64,000 nt of DNA from Cryobacterium inferilacus (GCF_019599185.1 NZ_JAIEUL010000014.1:55509-119508); one strand, 5' to 3'; counted from the first letter of the stretch, positions 1 to 7,956 are shown. The notes: generated by a model from the sequence alone, not told the origin. A program made the numbers and translations.

Positions 1-9
1 CGGCTTCGC

Positions 10-15
10 TAGGGT
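10..15 (+). promoter_or_regulatory. Probable -10 element of a leaderless promoter
   Basis: TAGGGT lies exactly 6 nt before the ATG at 22, and no ribosome binding site lies between them. A start site 6-7 nt after the -10 would fall on the ATG, giving a leaderless mRNA. The -35 region would lie beyond the window edge. The same arrangement recurs at several other genes here. Confidence 0.45.
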
Positions 16-21
16 TGCCCC

Positions 22-165
22 ATGGATGACGACGACTACGACAGCCGCCCGGTCGGTTTCATGGGCAAGATGCGCGGCCGGCTCAAGGGCCTCACCTGGG
101 TGCTCATCCTGTCCCTGATCGCCATCACGGTCGGCGCCACATCGCTGCTTTTCCTCATCCAGTAG
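22..165 (+). CDS. Small single-pass membrane protein (47 aa)
   Basis: The 47-residue product starts with an acidic stretch (MDDDDYDSRP), has a basic patch (KMRGRLKG, residues 16-23), and then one hydrophobic segment at about 25-45 that ends almost at the C-terminus. This is a tail-anchored or single-pass layout with the acidic N-terminus probably in the cytoplasm. ATG at 22 is the only sensible start, and TAGGGT sits 6 nt upstream. I do not recognise the family. Codon use is like the neighbours, so it is probably a real small gene rather than a chance frame. Confidence 0.55.
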   Translation: MDDDDYDSRPVGFMGKMRGRLKGLTWVLILSLIAITVGATSLLFLIQ

Positions 166-245
166 CCGCCCGGTAACCTGATCTCGGGGGCGCGAGGCCT
201 CCGTCGGCCTGCGCCGACTCAGCAGAGCCGACGAAAGAGACCCCC

Positions 246-683
246 ATGATGACACCCGCCGCGGCGATCGCATCCGTTTTTCGCAAGTACGCCGACTTCA
301 CCGGCCGCGCCCCGCGCAGTGAGTACTGGTGGTTCGGCCTGCTGCTCTGGGTCGTGTTCTTCGTGTTGCTGATGGTGCAGTTCATCCCCACCGGCACCAC
401 GGACTACGGCTACACCTCGTACAACCTCTCCATCGTCACGATGCTCCTGGCCCCCATTGTGGCCATCGGGGTGCTGCTGCCGTCGCTTGCGGTGCTCGTG
501 CGCCGGCTGCACGACGCGAACTTCTCCGGCTGGTTCGTGCTGCTCGGCCTCGTCCCGGTGGTCGGCAGCGTTGTGCTGCTCGTGCTCACCCTGCTGCCGA
601 GCAACCCCTCTGGCTCCCGCTTCGACGTGACCCGTGAGCCCAAGGCCGCCGGTCTGTCCTACCAGGGCTCCGGCCTGCGCTAA
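246..683 (+). CDS. DUF805 family membrane protein
   Basis: This 145-aa protein has the DUF805 signature: an N-terminal soluble stretch ending in FTGRAPRSEYWW (about 18-29), a first hydrophobic segment (about 30-50), a second (about 62-88) followed by RRLHD, and a third at about 93-116. Length and order fit the family, which is widespread and of unknown function. Two tandem ATG codons (246, 249) could both serve as the start, and a purine-rich GAAAGAGA lies just upstream. It is followed by a GC hairpin and a convergent membrane protein gene. Family call is firm; function is unknown. Confidence 0.85.
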   Translation: MMTPAAAIASVFRKYADFTGRAPRSEYWWFGLLLWVVFFVLLMVQFIPTGTTDYGYTSYNLSIVTMLLAPIVAIGVLLPSLAVLVRRLHDANFSGWFVLLGLVPVVGSVVLLVLTLLPSNPSGSRFDVTREPKAAGLSYQGSGLR

Positions 684-685
684 CC

Positions 686-705
686 CCGCCCCCGGCCCGG
701 GGCGG
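686..705. terminator. GC-rich hairpin between convergent genes
   Basis: CCGCCCC (686-692) pairs with GGGGCGG (699-705) around a 6-nt loop, directly after the DUF805 stop and before the end of the convergent gene. There is no T-run, so it may be an intrinsic terminator of weak actinobacterial type or only a stabilising hairpin. Confidence 0.35.
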
Positions 706-740
706 TCCCGCCGGTCGTCGGTCCGGGCCGGCGCTGATAC

Positions 741-1331
741 TCAGACGCCGAGGTCGGTGCGCGGCTCGGGCTCGCGGGGCGTACGCCCGGTGAGGCGGCG
801 TTCGAACCAGTACAGCAGCTCAGGGCGCAGCCGGTTGAGCTCGGTGAGTGTCATCGGGTCGGGCACCCGCACGACGGGCGCCCCCAACTCGTCGGCGACG
901 AGATCCATGGCGCCGCGCGAGTAGAACTGACCGCGCATCCGCACCAGCAGCTGGCCGTCGGCACCGGTCACGAACAGCTGCGGATGCGTGTCGATGGCGC
1001 CGCTCTGGTACAGCTCGAGCACCACGACACTGACGACCTGGTCACGGCTGAAGCTCGCCATCCGGCCGAAGAAGCCGCGCTCGCTGATGCCGGTGTCGTC
1101 GACCCAGATGCAGGTTCGCATGAACCCGAGGATGCCCACGAGGGCGGCGATCATCACCACGGCCTGGGCGATGGCCACGGGAACCCACTCGCCGAGCGGG
1201 ATGGTCAGCCAGTACAGCACCGCGAAGACCGGTGCGAAGAAGGCGAGAATGGACAGCGTCGTCTGCCGAAGCAGATGGCCGTGCGGCCTCAACACCTGCG
1301 CGCGAAAACGTGCGCTCGTCACTTTCCCCAC
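741..1331 (-). CDS. Membrane protein with PH-like C-terminal domain
   Basis: The frame is open back to 1475, but the coding character begins near a GTG at 1331 (VGKVTSARFRAQ), which has GAGGGGG about 8 nt upstream. The resulting 196-aa protein has two hydrophobic segments at about 24-45 and 50-72. A beta-rich soluble tail follows (IWVDDTGISERGFFG, SFSRDQVVSVVV) and resembles the membrane-anchored PH-type domains common in Actinobacteria. A second GTG at 1322 has poorer spacing. It is divergent from the potassium transporter gene. Function is unknown. Confidence 0.65.
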   Translation of the reverse strand: MGKVTSARFRAQVLRPHGHLLRQTTLSILAFFAPVFAVLYWLTIPLGEWVPVAIAQAVVMIAALVGILGFMRTCIWVDDTGISERGFFGRMASFSRDQVVSVVVLELYQSGAIDTHPQLFVTGADGQLLVRMRGQFYSRGAMDLVADELGAPVVRVPDPMTLTELNRLRPELLYWFERRLTGRTPREPEPRTDLGV

Positions 1332-1464
1332 CCTCGTGTCCCCCTCGCCGGTGTACTTAGAGTATGCCCCATCTTCGGGTGGCCCAGTAGACACCGTTCG
1401 GGGGGTACAGCACGGCCGTTCAGACCGGGTGCAACGGATGGCTGTGCCCGGGCAATCCGGGTCG

Positions 1465-1470
1465 TAGAGT
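1465..1470 (+). promoter_or_regulatory. Probable -10 element, leaderless ktrB/trkH
   Basis: TAGAGT ends 6 nt before the GTG start at 1477, with no ribosome binding site in the gap. Transcription would begin at the start codon itself. No convincing -35 hexamer is visible. Confidence 0.45.
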
Positions 1471-1476
1471 AGCAAA

Positions 1477-2844
1477 GTGAACTCGCGGGCAGCATCCGGG
1501 CGGGGCCCGCAGCGGCCGAGGTTTCGCCTGCACCCGGCTCAGGCCGTGGCGATCGGCTTCGCCGGGGCCATTCTCGTGGGCACCGCCCTGCTGATGCTGC
1601 CGATATCCAGGGTCGGACCCGGCGGGGCCTCCTTCATCGAGGCGATCTTCACCGCCACCTCCGCCGTCTGCGTGACCGGGCTCACCGTGGTGGACACCGC
1701 CCTGTACTGGACACCGTTCGGGCAGGTGGTGATCCTGCTCCTCATCCAGGTGGGCGGCTTCGGGGTCATGACTTTCGCGTCGGTGATCGGGCTGGCCGTG
1801 GTGCGGCGGTTGTCGTTGCGAGCGCGCGTCACCGCCGCATCCGAGGTGCGCAGTGTGGGCCTGGAAGACGTCAAGGGTCTCGTGGTCGGTGTCGTCACGA
1901 TCTCCCTGATCGTCGAGGGCGTGGTGGCGGTGCTGCTCAGCCTGCGTTTTCTGTTCGGCTACGGGGAGCCGCTCGGCCAGGCGATCTGGTTCGGCGTGTT
2001 CCACGCGGTGTCGTCGTTCAACAACGCCGGGTTCGCGCTGTTCAGCGACAACCTGATGAGCTACGCGGTCGACCCGTTCATCTGCCTGCCGATCGCCGCC
2101 GCGGTGATCCTCGGCGGGCTCGGCTTCCCGGTGATCGTGCAGCTGCGCAAGCACCTGCGCTCGCCGCTGCTCTGGACGATGAACACCCGCATCGTGCTGG
2201 CCGGCACGGTAACCCTGCTCGTCGCCGGCACCGTCTACATCACCGCAGTGGAGTGGTCGAACTCGGCCACGCTGGGCCCGCTGGACTGGCCGGCGAAGCT
2301 GCTCGTCGGGTTCTTCCAGTCGGTGCAGACCCGCACGGCCGGCTTCAACAGCATCGACATCGGCGCCATGGACTCCGCCAGCCTGCTCGGTATGGACGTG
2401 CTGATGTTCATCGGCGGCGGCCCGGCCGGCACCGCGGGCGGTATCAAGATCACCACCTTCGCGGTGCTGTTCTTCATCCTCGTCGCCGAGGTGCGCGGCG
2501 ACAGCGTCGTCAACGTCTTCGGCAAGCGGCTCTCCCGCGCCGTGCACCGCCAGGCGATCACCCTCGTGCTGCTGGCCGTGTTCGTGGTCACCGCCGCCAC
2601 CGCGGCGCTGATGCTGCTCACCGACATCGGCCTGGACGCCCTGTTGTTCGAGGCGGTCTCGGCGTTCGGCACCGTCGGCCTGTCCACCGGCATCACGGCG
2701 AGCCTGCCAGCGGCCGGCCAGGTCATCCTGATCGTGCTGATGTTCATCGGCCGGCTCGGCCCCATCACCTTCGCCTCCGCCCTGGCCCTCCGCGAGCGGC
2801 CCGCCACGTACGAACTCCCGAAGGAGAGGCCCATCATTGGCTAA
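1477..2844 (+). CDS. Potassium uptake channel subunit, TrkH/KtrB family
   Basis: The 455-aa membrane protein carries the fourfold pore-loop pattern of K+ translocating subunits: CVTGLTVVDT (about 70), FNNAGFAL (about 184), RTAGFNS (about 288) and GTVGLSTG (about 400). It is short for TrkH and typical for KtrB. The GTG start at 1477 sits right behind a TAGAGT element. The next gene encodes the cytoplasmic RCK partner and overlaps by 8 nt, so the two are co-translated. Together they would form a Ktr-type K+ uptake system at the inner membrane, gated by nucleotide binding to the partner. Confidence 0.92.
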   Translation: MNSRAASGRGPQRPRFRLHPAQAVAIGFAGAILVGTALLMLPISRVGPGGASFIEAIFTATSAVCVTGLTVVDTALYWTPFGQVVILLLIQVGGFGVMTFASVIGLAVVRRLSLRARVTAASEVRSVGLEDVKGLVVGVVTISLIVEGVVAVLLSLRFLFGYGEPLGQAIWFGVFHAVSSFNNAGFALFSDNLMSYAVDPFICLPIAAAVILGGLGFPVIVQLRKHLRSPLLWTMNTRIVLAGTVTLLVAGTVYITAVEWSNSATLGPLDWPAKLLVGFFQSVQTRTAGFNSIDIGAMDSASLLGMDVLMFIGGGPAGTAGGIKITTFAVLFFILVAEVRGDSVVNVFGKRLSRAVHRQAITLVLLAVFVVTAATAALMLLTDIGLDALLFEAVSAFGTVGLSTGITASLPAAGQVILIVLMFIGRLGPITFASALALRERPATYELPKERPIIG

Positions 2845-3550
2845 ATTCCGGTCGTCATCGTTCTCCCTGTTCAACCAACGGCAGCCTGCGAGGATGGCCG
2901 AGGAGGATTCCGTCGTCGTCATCGGTCTCGGTCGGTTCGGCAGCGCCCTCGCCCTCGAGCTGATGGCGAACGGCACCGAGGTGCTCGGCATCGACGCCGA
3001 CGAGGAGATCGTGCAGGCGCACAACCGGCTGCTCACCCACGTGGTGCGGGCGGACTCCACCAAGGAAGACACCCTGCGCCAGCTCTCGGTGCCGGAGTTC
3101 AGCAGCGTCGTCGTCGCCATCGGCGGCGACATCCAGGCCAACATCCTCACCGCGTCGCTGCTGCTCAAGCTCGGCATCCCCAACATCTGGGCCAAGTCGG
3201 TGAGCGAGCCGCACGGCGAGATCCTGCGCCAGCTGGGCGTGAAGCACGTGATCTACCCGGAGAAGGACATGGGCAAGCGCGTCGCCCACCTGGTGCGCGG
3301 CGTGATGCAGGACTACATCGACATCGGTGAGGACTTCGCCCTGATCAAGACGGCCCCGCCGCAGGAGATCCTCGGCCGGCCGCTGAGCGAGACCAAGGTG
3401 CGCACCGTGCACGGGGTCACGGTCACGGCGTTCCACCGCGCCGGCCTGGGCTGGAACTACGCCACCATGGACACCGTGATCGAGGCGGGCGACATCATCC
3501 TCGTCGCCGGCCAGACCCAGCGGGTCGAGTCGTTCAGCCGGTTGCGCTGA
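2837..3550 (+). CDS. Potassium uptake regulatory subunit, TrkA/KtrA (RCK)
   Basis: This 237-aa cytoplasmic protein has a Rossmann nucleotide-binding motif (VIGLGRFGSALALELM, about 28-43) followed by an acidic strand end (GIDADEE), i.e. a TrkA-N domain. A TrkA-C domain fills the C-terminal third (about 150-235). It forms the gating ring of the upstream channel. The start is TTG at 2837, inside the end of the channel gene, with AAGGAGAG about 10 nt upstream. The N-terminal 25 residues before the fold are longer than in many KtrA proteins, so the ATG at residue 20 is a less likely alternative. Confidence 0.92.
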   Translation: MAKFRSSSFSLFNQRQPARMAEEDSVVVIGLGRFGSALALELMANGTEVLGIDADEEIVQAHNRLLTHVVRADSTKEDTLRQLSVPEFSSVVVAIGGDIQANILTASLLLKLGIPNIWAKSVSEPHGEILRQLGVKHVIYPEKDMGKRVAHLVRGVMQDYIDIGEDFALIKTAPPQEILGRPLSETKVRTVHGVTVTAFHRAGLGWNYATMDTVIEAGDIILVAGQTQRVESFSRLR

Positions 3551-3786
3551 TGAGCTCGCCACTGGAGTTTCTGACCGGCGCCGAACTGGGCACGCGGGTC
3601 GTGGTGCGCACCACCGTCGAGGGTGGCTACACGGATGCCCTCGGCTACCTCCGCTCCCGCGACGCCACCCACTGCACGGTCGAGACCAAGCGCGGCCTGG
3701 TGAGCCTACTGCTGGCCGAGGTGGTCGCCGCCAAAGAGGTGCCGCCGCCCCCGCCCCCTCGCCCGCGCCGCCACGTCGGCGACTAG
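3550..3786 (+). CDS. Small SH3-like domain protein
   Basis: The 78-residue protein starts on the last base of the ktrA stop (TGATG), so it is probably translated by coupling. Residues 6-65 (LTGAELGTRVVVRTTVEGG ... VETKRGLVSLLLAEVVAAKEVPPP) resemble the small beta-barrel found at the N-terminus of some actinobacterial GNAT acetyltransferases of the Rv0428c type, where it precedes a catalytic domain. Here the protein stops after a proline run and a basic tail, with no acetyltransferase following. It may be a stand-alone nucleotide- or protein-binding barrel or the remnant of a larger enzyme. Function is not known. Confidence 0.7.
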   Translation: MSSPLEFLTGAELGTRVVVRTTVEGGYTDALGYLRSRDATHCTVETKRGLVSLLLAEVVAAKEVPPPPPPRPRRHVGD

Positions 3787-3810
3787 CCGTTCCGGGCCCC
3801 CGCCGGGCGC

Positions 3811-5121
3811 TCAACCGGGCGGCAGCGCGTCGGCCCGTCGCCGCAACGCCGCACGCACTCTCGCGTCGCCGGCCAGCTCCACCGCCCGGTCGTACGCGGC
3901 CCGGGCATCCGTAGGCCGACCCGCCCGACCCAGCAAGTACGCGCGGGTGGCCCAGAGCGGCTGGAACGCCGCGGTGTCCGCCCGCTCGCGCACGAGGGCG
4001 TCGAGCGCGCCGAGCCCGGCGCCGGGGCCGTGCACCTCGCCGATGACCGCCGCCAGCGCCACTCGTGCCCCCGCGGTGGGGGAGAGGCGCACCAACGCGG
4101 TGTGCAGGTTCAGCAGCGCCGCCCAGTCGGTCAGTCCCGAGCGCGCCCGATCACAGTGCACCGACTGGATGGCCGCCTCGAGTTGAAACCGCCCGACGCG
4201 GGCCAGCGCCCGAGCGCGTCGCAGATAGTACTCACCGCGGGCGATCAGCGCGGCTTCCCACAGCGCCGGATCCTGATCGTCGAGCGCCACCAGCTCGCCC
4301 GTGCTGCTGGTACGCGCCGGCAGCCGAGCGATCGACAGGGCGAGCAGAGCGGCCAGCCCGAGCACCTCGGGTTCGTCGGGCAGCAGAGTCGCGAGGGTCT
4401 CGGCCAGGTACAGCGCTTCGCCGGCCAGCGAGTCCGGCTCGGCCCGGGCATCCGGGGTCGCGGTCGGCCAGTCGATCGCGTACGCACCGTAGACGGCCTC
4501 GAGCACCGCGGGCAGCCGTTGCGGCAGGTCGGCGAGCGCCGGCAGTGCGAACGGGATGCGCGTGCTGCGGATGCGCCGTTTGGCCCGCACCAGCCGCTGC
4601 GCCATCGTCGACTCCGGCAGGGCGTAGGCGGCCGCGATGTCGGCGGCGGTGAGCCCGAGCACGGTGTGCAGCATCAGCGGCGTGCGCACGGCGGGGTCGA
4701 TGGCCGGATGCGCGCACACGCAGAGCAGTTCGACCCGCTTGTCTGGGATGGCCTGCGCGTCGATCGCGTCGATGGCCGCGAGCGCCGAGAGTCCAGGCCC
4801 CGCGGCCGCCTGCGTGCCGCCGGCCCGTGCCCCGGCCCCACCGGCACCGGCACCGTCGAGCGTGCCCTCCTCCAGCGGAGCCCGCAGCCGCACCGCCGCC
4901 GACTTCCACAGGTCCCTCAGCCGGTTGCGGGCCACGGTGAGCAGCCATCCTTCGGGGTTGTCGGGCACTCCGTCGCGTGGCCAGGTGGTGAGCGCGCGTT
5001 CGAAGGCATCGGCGAGGGCGTCTTCGGCCGCGGCGATGTCGCCGGTGGGCGCGGCGAGCACGGCGATCAGGCGCCCGTAGGAGGCGCGGGCGGCGAGCTC
5101 CGCCCGCGCCTGGGCGCTCAC
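3811..5121 (-). CDS. ECF42-type RNA polymerase sigma factor
   Basis: Region 2 lies near the N-terminus (AAEDALADAFERALTTWP, then NPEGWLLTVARNRLRDLWK), followed by region 4 (LGLTAADIAAAYALPESTMA). A long C-terminal extension of about 200 residues is rich in helices and TPR-like. This layout plus a YCII/DGPF gene immediately upstream is the hallmark of the ECF42 group, in which the C-terminal domain, not an anti-sigma factor, controls activity. The GTG at 5121 overlaps the stop of the YCII gene (GTGA) and gives 436 aa. An ATG at 5136 is an equally possible start. A low-complexity Ala/Gly stretch sits between regions 2 and 4. Confidence 0.88.
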   Translation of the reverse strand: MSAQARAELAARASYGRLIAVLAAPTGDIAAAEDALADAFERALTTWPRDGVPDNPEGWLLTVARNRLRDLWKSAAVRLRAPLEEGTLDGAGAGGAGARAGGTQAAAGPGLSALAAIDAIDAQAIPDKRVELLCVCAHPAIDPAVRTPLMLHTVLGLTAADIAAAYALPESTMAQRLVRAKRRIRSTRIPFALPALADLPQRLPAVLEAVYGAYAIDWPTATPDARAEPDSLAGEALYLAETLATLLPDEPEVLGLAALLALSIARLPARTSSTGELVALDDQDPALWEAALIARGEYYLRRARALARVGRFQLEAAIQSVHCDRARSGLTDWAALLNLHTALVRLSPTAGARVALAAVIGEVHGPGAGLGALDALVRERADTAAFQPLWATRAYLLGRAGRPTDARAAYDRAVELAGDARVRAALRRRADALPPG

Positions 5122-5495
5122 GCCACCGCTCGCCATGCCCCATCGGTGAAGATGATCGCCGACGGGCGCACCTCGATCGCGCCGTACTGGGCGGCCGGGC
5201 ATTTCGCGGCCCAGTCGAGGGCCGCGTCGAGGTCGGGCACCTCGATCACGAAGGTGCCGTTCAGGCGCTCCTTGGTGTCGGCGAACGGGCCATCCTGAAT
5301 CTGCAGGGCGCCATCCCGCATCGACACCGTCGTTGACGCCGAGACGGGCTGCAGGATGTCGGCGGAGACGAGCACCCCGGCCGCGGCGAGCGCCTTGCCG
5401 TAGGCGTCGAACGCCACCCGGCCCCACTCCATGTCTTCCTCGGTGATCCCGGCGTCCCCGGACTCCTGGCTGATGACGAGTAGTGAATACTGCAT
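5118..5495 (-). CDS. YCII/DGPF domain protein
   Basis: The 125-aa protein has the YCII-related fold seen in DGPF proteins: an N-terminal strand (MQYSLLVIS), a middle segment ending DGPFADTKERLNGTFVIEV, which contains the diagnostic DGPF, and a C-terminal EVRP stretch. The ATG at 5495 is chosen because AAAGGA lies 7 nt before it; the upstream in-frame GTG at 5510 would put this site inside the gene. It is translationally coupled to the ECF42 sigma factor downstream. In known pairs the DGPF genes are targets or partners of that sigma factor. The biochemical role is unclear. Confidence 0.88.
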   Translation of the reverse strand: MQYSLLVISQESGDAGITEEDMEWGRVAFDAYGKALAAAGVLVSADILQPVSASTTVSMRDGALQIQDGPFADTKERLNGTFVIEVPDLDAALDWAAKCPAAQYGAIEVRPSAIIFTDGAWRAVA

Positions 5496-5604
5496 GGTTT
5501 GTCCTTTCACGCGTTACGGATACTGACACCCCTATGACGACTGAGCCAGCCCCCAAACGACACCCGTCCGCATCCGGCCACGGCCTCCGCCGTTACACTC
5601 ACAC

Positions 5605-5620
5605 TGTGCGTCAGAGCACA
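5605..5620. promoter_or_regulatory. Inverted repeat in promoter region (possible operator)
   Basis: TGTGC-GTCAGA-GCACA lies 21 nt before the ATG at 5641, just downstream of a possible -10 (TACACT, 5594-5599). Its place at the expected start site fits an operator, perhaps bound by the DNA-binding N-terminus of the gene product itself. That link is inference. Confidence 0.3.
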
Positions 5621-5640
5621 CATTCACCGGGGGGTCGATC

Positions 5641-6771
5641 ATGCGGGATGACGCAGCGCACGCGACCGCGCGGTCCGAAACGTTCGATTCCGTCGCCGAG
5701 GAGCTGCAGCGGTTGCGCGCGCGAGCCGGCCACATCTCCTACGCGCAGATCGTCTCCCGCATCTTCGACGCCCGCCTGCTGCTCACCGACCCCGGCGCCC
5801 GCCCGCCCGGTCGCAGCACGGTCTACGACACGTTCAAGTTCGGGCGACAGCGGGTCGACGTGGCCCTGGTTCTCGAGATCGCCCGAGCGTTGGGGGCGGA
5901 TGCGGCGGGGTGCCACGACCTGGAACAGCGCTGCGCGACCGTGCGCATCCGCCTCGAACGGGGAGCCCCGAGTGGCCAGGGCGGCACGCCCACCACACTC
6001 GCGGCCGCCCTTCCCGCCACCGCAGGTGCGACCCCGTCGTCGACCAGCCCGGCCGGGCGTGTGGCCGGGGTCGCCCGGCCGCGGCGCTGCGGCGTGTACC
6101 TGCTGGTCGCGCTCGCCGCGGTGTGCCTCAATACGCTCGGACACGGGCTGGTGGCCTGGCTGGGTCTGCCGCTCTACCTCGACATGCTCGGCACCGGCAT
6201 CGTGGCGATCGCGCTGGGACCGTGGTGGGGCGCGGCTGTCGGCCTGGCCACCAACTTCGTGGCCGTGCCGTTCAACTCCGAAGCCTCGATCCCGTTCGCG
6301 GCGGTCAATGTCGTGGGCGCTCTGGTCTGGGGCTACGGGGTGCGCTCGTTCGGTCTGGGCAAAACCCTGCCGCGGTTCTTCACGCTCAACCTGCTCGTGG
6401 CGCTCACCTGCACGGTGACGGCGGTGCCGATCCTGGTGCTGCTCTTCAACGGTGACACCGGGCATTCCGGCGAATCGCTCACCGGTACGTTCTCGCTGAT
6501 GGGGGAGACCCTCGTGCTCGCCGTCTTCTCGTCCAACCTGGTGTCTTCGGTGGCCGACAAGCTGATCGCCGGCTTCGTCGCCCTCGTGATCGTGGGCTCG
6601 CTGGGCCGATGGATCCCTGCCCCGGCCGGCGTGCTCTGGGCCACGGGGCAAAGCTTCGGCAGCCGTGCGCACCCGCCGGTCGCGACCACCGAACGGCCGC
6701 TCGCGCCCACCGGCGACCCGAGCGACCTCAGCTCGGCCGCCCGCTCAGCCCGATCCGGCCCACCGCGCTAG
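5641..6771 (+). CDS. HTH-like domain fused to ECF transporter S-component-like membrane domain
   Basis: The 376-aa protein has two parts. Residues about 15-90 resemble an XRE-type helix-turn-helix: SVAEELQRLRARAG, SYAQIVSRI, then STVYDTFKFGRQRVDVALVLEIARALG. After a Pro/Thr/Gly-rich linker, residues about 140-330 form five or six membrane segments containing LDMLGTGIVAIALGPWWGA and PFAAVNVVGALVWGYG, the pattern of ECF-type substrate-binding (S) components. No energising ATPases are encoded nearby. It may be a membrane-bound one-component regulator that senses a small molecule through the S-component-like part. Both domain calls are by eye. Confidence 0.7.
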   Translation: MRDDAAHATARSETFDSVAEELQRLRARAGHISYAQIVSRIFDARLLLTDPGARPPGRSTVYDTFKFGRQRVDVALVLEIARALGADAAGCHDLEQRCATVRIRLERGAPSGQGGTPTTLAAALPATAGATPSSTSPAGRVAGVARPRRCGVYLLVALAAVCLNTLGHGLVAWLGLPLYLDMLGTGIVAIALGPWWGAAVGLATNFVAVPFNSEASIPFAAVNVVGALVWGYGVRSFGLGKTLPRFFTLNLLVALTCTVTAVPILVLLFNGDTGHSGESLTGTFSLMGETLVLAVFSSNLVSSVADKLIAGFVALVIVGSLGRWIPAPAGVLWATGQSFGSRAHPPVATTERPLAPTGDPSDLSSAARSARSGPPR

Positions 6772-7532
6772 TCGTCGTCGACGCCCTGCTCGAACCGGAG
6801 CACGGTCTGCTCGGCGCCTGCGTGCCACTCGAACCGGTCGCCGTCCCGCACCGCGTGCCGGTCGTCGACGATGTCCCAACCCGCTGCGGCCAGCTGCGTT
6901 AGATACTCGGTCGCGCCGCCGGGCCGACCCGCGGCGACGAACTCGTACGTGTCCGTGGTCGCCGAGCGGATCACCCGCGCATCGATGAAATCCCCCGCGG
7001 GCAGGGCGGGCACGTTCCACCCGGTCGGCAGCGCGAACGCCGGCGACACCGGGTTGACCACATAGACGAACGACACCGAGTCCGCACCGACCGGGGCGCG
7101 CACGCCGCCCACCTCCGGCAGCCATGCCGCCCAGAAACCGGTGCCCTCTTCCTGCAGGGGCGCCACACCCCACCCGGCGGCCACGGCGTTCACCCAGGCC
7201 TTGCCGGTGTCCGCGGTGGCATCACTAGACACCAGCGTCGCCCGGCGCAGCTGGCCGTCGAACCCCACGATGAAGCCATAATCGTCGATCGCCACATCCG
7301 CCGGCACGGTGATGGTCCAGCCGGTCATCAACTCGGCGAACCGGGCATCGTGCTCGAGCGGATGCGTCGCCGCCGCGTCCGCCCCCACGGTCGAGGCGCT
7401 CTCCACGGGCACGGTGGCGCGCTGCCCCGTCGCCGCAGTGGAGCCGCTCGACACGATGGTGATCATGCCCAGACCGAGCGCGATCACACCGAGGGCGAGC
7501 GCGCCCAGCGTGTGGAGGATGCGAGTTCTCAT
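6768..7532 (-). CDS. Exported or membrane-anchored protein of unknown function
   Basis: The 254-aa product begins with a basic N-terminus (MRTRILHTLG) and a hydrophobic segment (about 9-30) that acts as a signal peptide or anchor, followed by a soluble domain of about 220 residues with no cysteine. The extracytoplasmic part has repeated GW and DG turns (for example NAVAAGWGVAPL, LAAAGWDIVDD), suggesting duplicated small alpha/beta units. The ATG at 7532 is preceded by AGGGA; the open frame upstream lacks a signal. Its stop codon overlaps that of the convergent gene. I do not recognise the family. Confidence 0.7.
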   Translation of the reverse strand: MRTRILHTLGALALGVIALGLGMITIVSSGSTAATGQRATVPVESASTVGADAAATHPLEHDARFAELMTGWTITVPADVAIDDYGFIVGFDGQLRRATLVSSDATADTGKAWVNAVAAGWGVAPLQEEGTGFWAAWLPEVGGVRAPVGADSVSFVYVVNPVSPAFALPTGWNVPALPAGDFIDARVIRSATTDTYEFVAAGRPGGATEYLTQLAAAGWDIVDDRHAVRDGDRFEWHAGAEQTVLRFEQGVDDD

Positions 7533-7657
7533 GAGGTCCCTGCGAGTGCGGCCGGCGAGGTCGCACGTGCGGCCCACGATCGACGCTACCCAGCGTGGAG
7601 TGCCGTGCGGGCCGCACCGGGGCATCCGGAACAAGGCCGCACAAACCCGCACACGCG

Positions 7658-7699
7658 TAACGCGCAAAACGCCCGCGCATTAACGCGCAAAACGCCCGC
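7658..7699. repeat. Two direct 19-bp repeats next to tRNA-Ser
   Basis: TAACGCGCAAAACGCCCGC occurs at 7658-7676 and again at 7681-7699 without mismatch. The second copy supplies one arm of the terminator of the tRNA gene, so this looks like a duplicated terminator arm. Confidence 0.75.
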
Positions 7700-7715
7700 T
7701 CGAAAGCGGGCGTTT
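7691..7715 (-). terminator. Intrinsic terminator of tRNA-Ser
   Basis: On the minus strand AACGCCCGCT pairs with AGCGGGCGTT around a short TTCG loop and is followed by TTTTG. It lies about 30 nt beyond the CCA end of the tRNA-Ser gene. UUCG-type loops are unusually stable. Confidence 0.75.
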
Positions 7716-7744
7716 CGGTGGCGGAGGCCAACACGTTTCACAAC

Positions 7745-7832
7745 TGGCGGAGAATGGGGGATTCGAACCCCCGAGGGCTTTCACCCAACACGCTTTCCAA
7801 GCGTGCGCCATAGGCCACTAGGCGAATTCTCC
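7745..7832 (-). tRNA. tRNA-Ser (anticodon GGA)
   Basis: On the minus strand the acceptor stem GGAGAAT (7832-7826) pairs with ATTCTCC (7755-7749), followed by discriminator G and an encoded CCA (7747-7745). The anticodon arm CACGC-TTGGAAA-GCGTG gives anticodon GGA. A long variable arm (about TTGGGTG ... CCC) marks it as a class II tRNA, and the T arm contains GGTTCGAATCC. GGA reads UCC and UCU serine codons. Confidence 0.95.
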
Positions 7833-7921
7833 TGAGCCGATCGATTCGTAGAGACAACGACCAGGGAAAATCTTACCTGCTTCCGAGGCCTCCGCGTGAC
7901 ACGTCGACGAACCGTGCGGGT

Positions 7922-7950
7922 TTGGGCGTCGGGCAGGAACGCCCTAAACT
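7922..7950 (+). promoter_or_regulatory. Promoter of the SRP RNA gene
   Basis: TTGGGC (7922-7927) and TAAACT (7945-7950) are separated by 17 nt, a good housekeeping sigma promoter. The predicted start is at about 7957, exactly where the SRP RNA stem begins. Confidence 0.7.
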
Positions 7951-7956
7951 GACTAT

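Noticed and set aside
1420..3195. Long minus-strand open frame opposite the potassium genes
   Set aside because: It is a shadow of high GC coding: composition is His/Glu/Arg/Gly-rich without family motifs, while the plus strand gives clear KtrB and KtrA.
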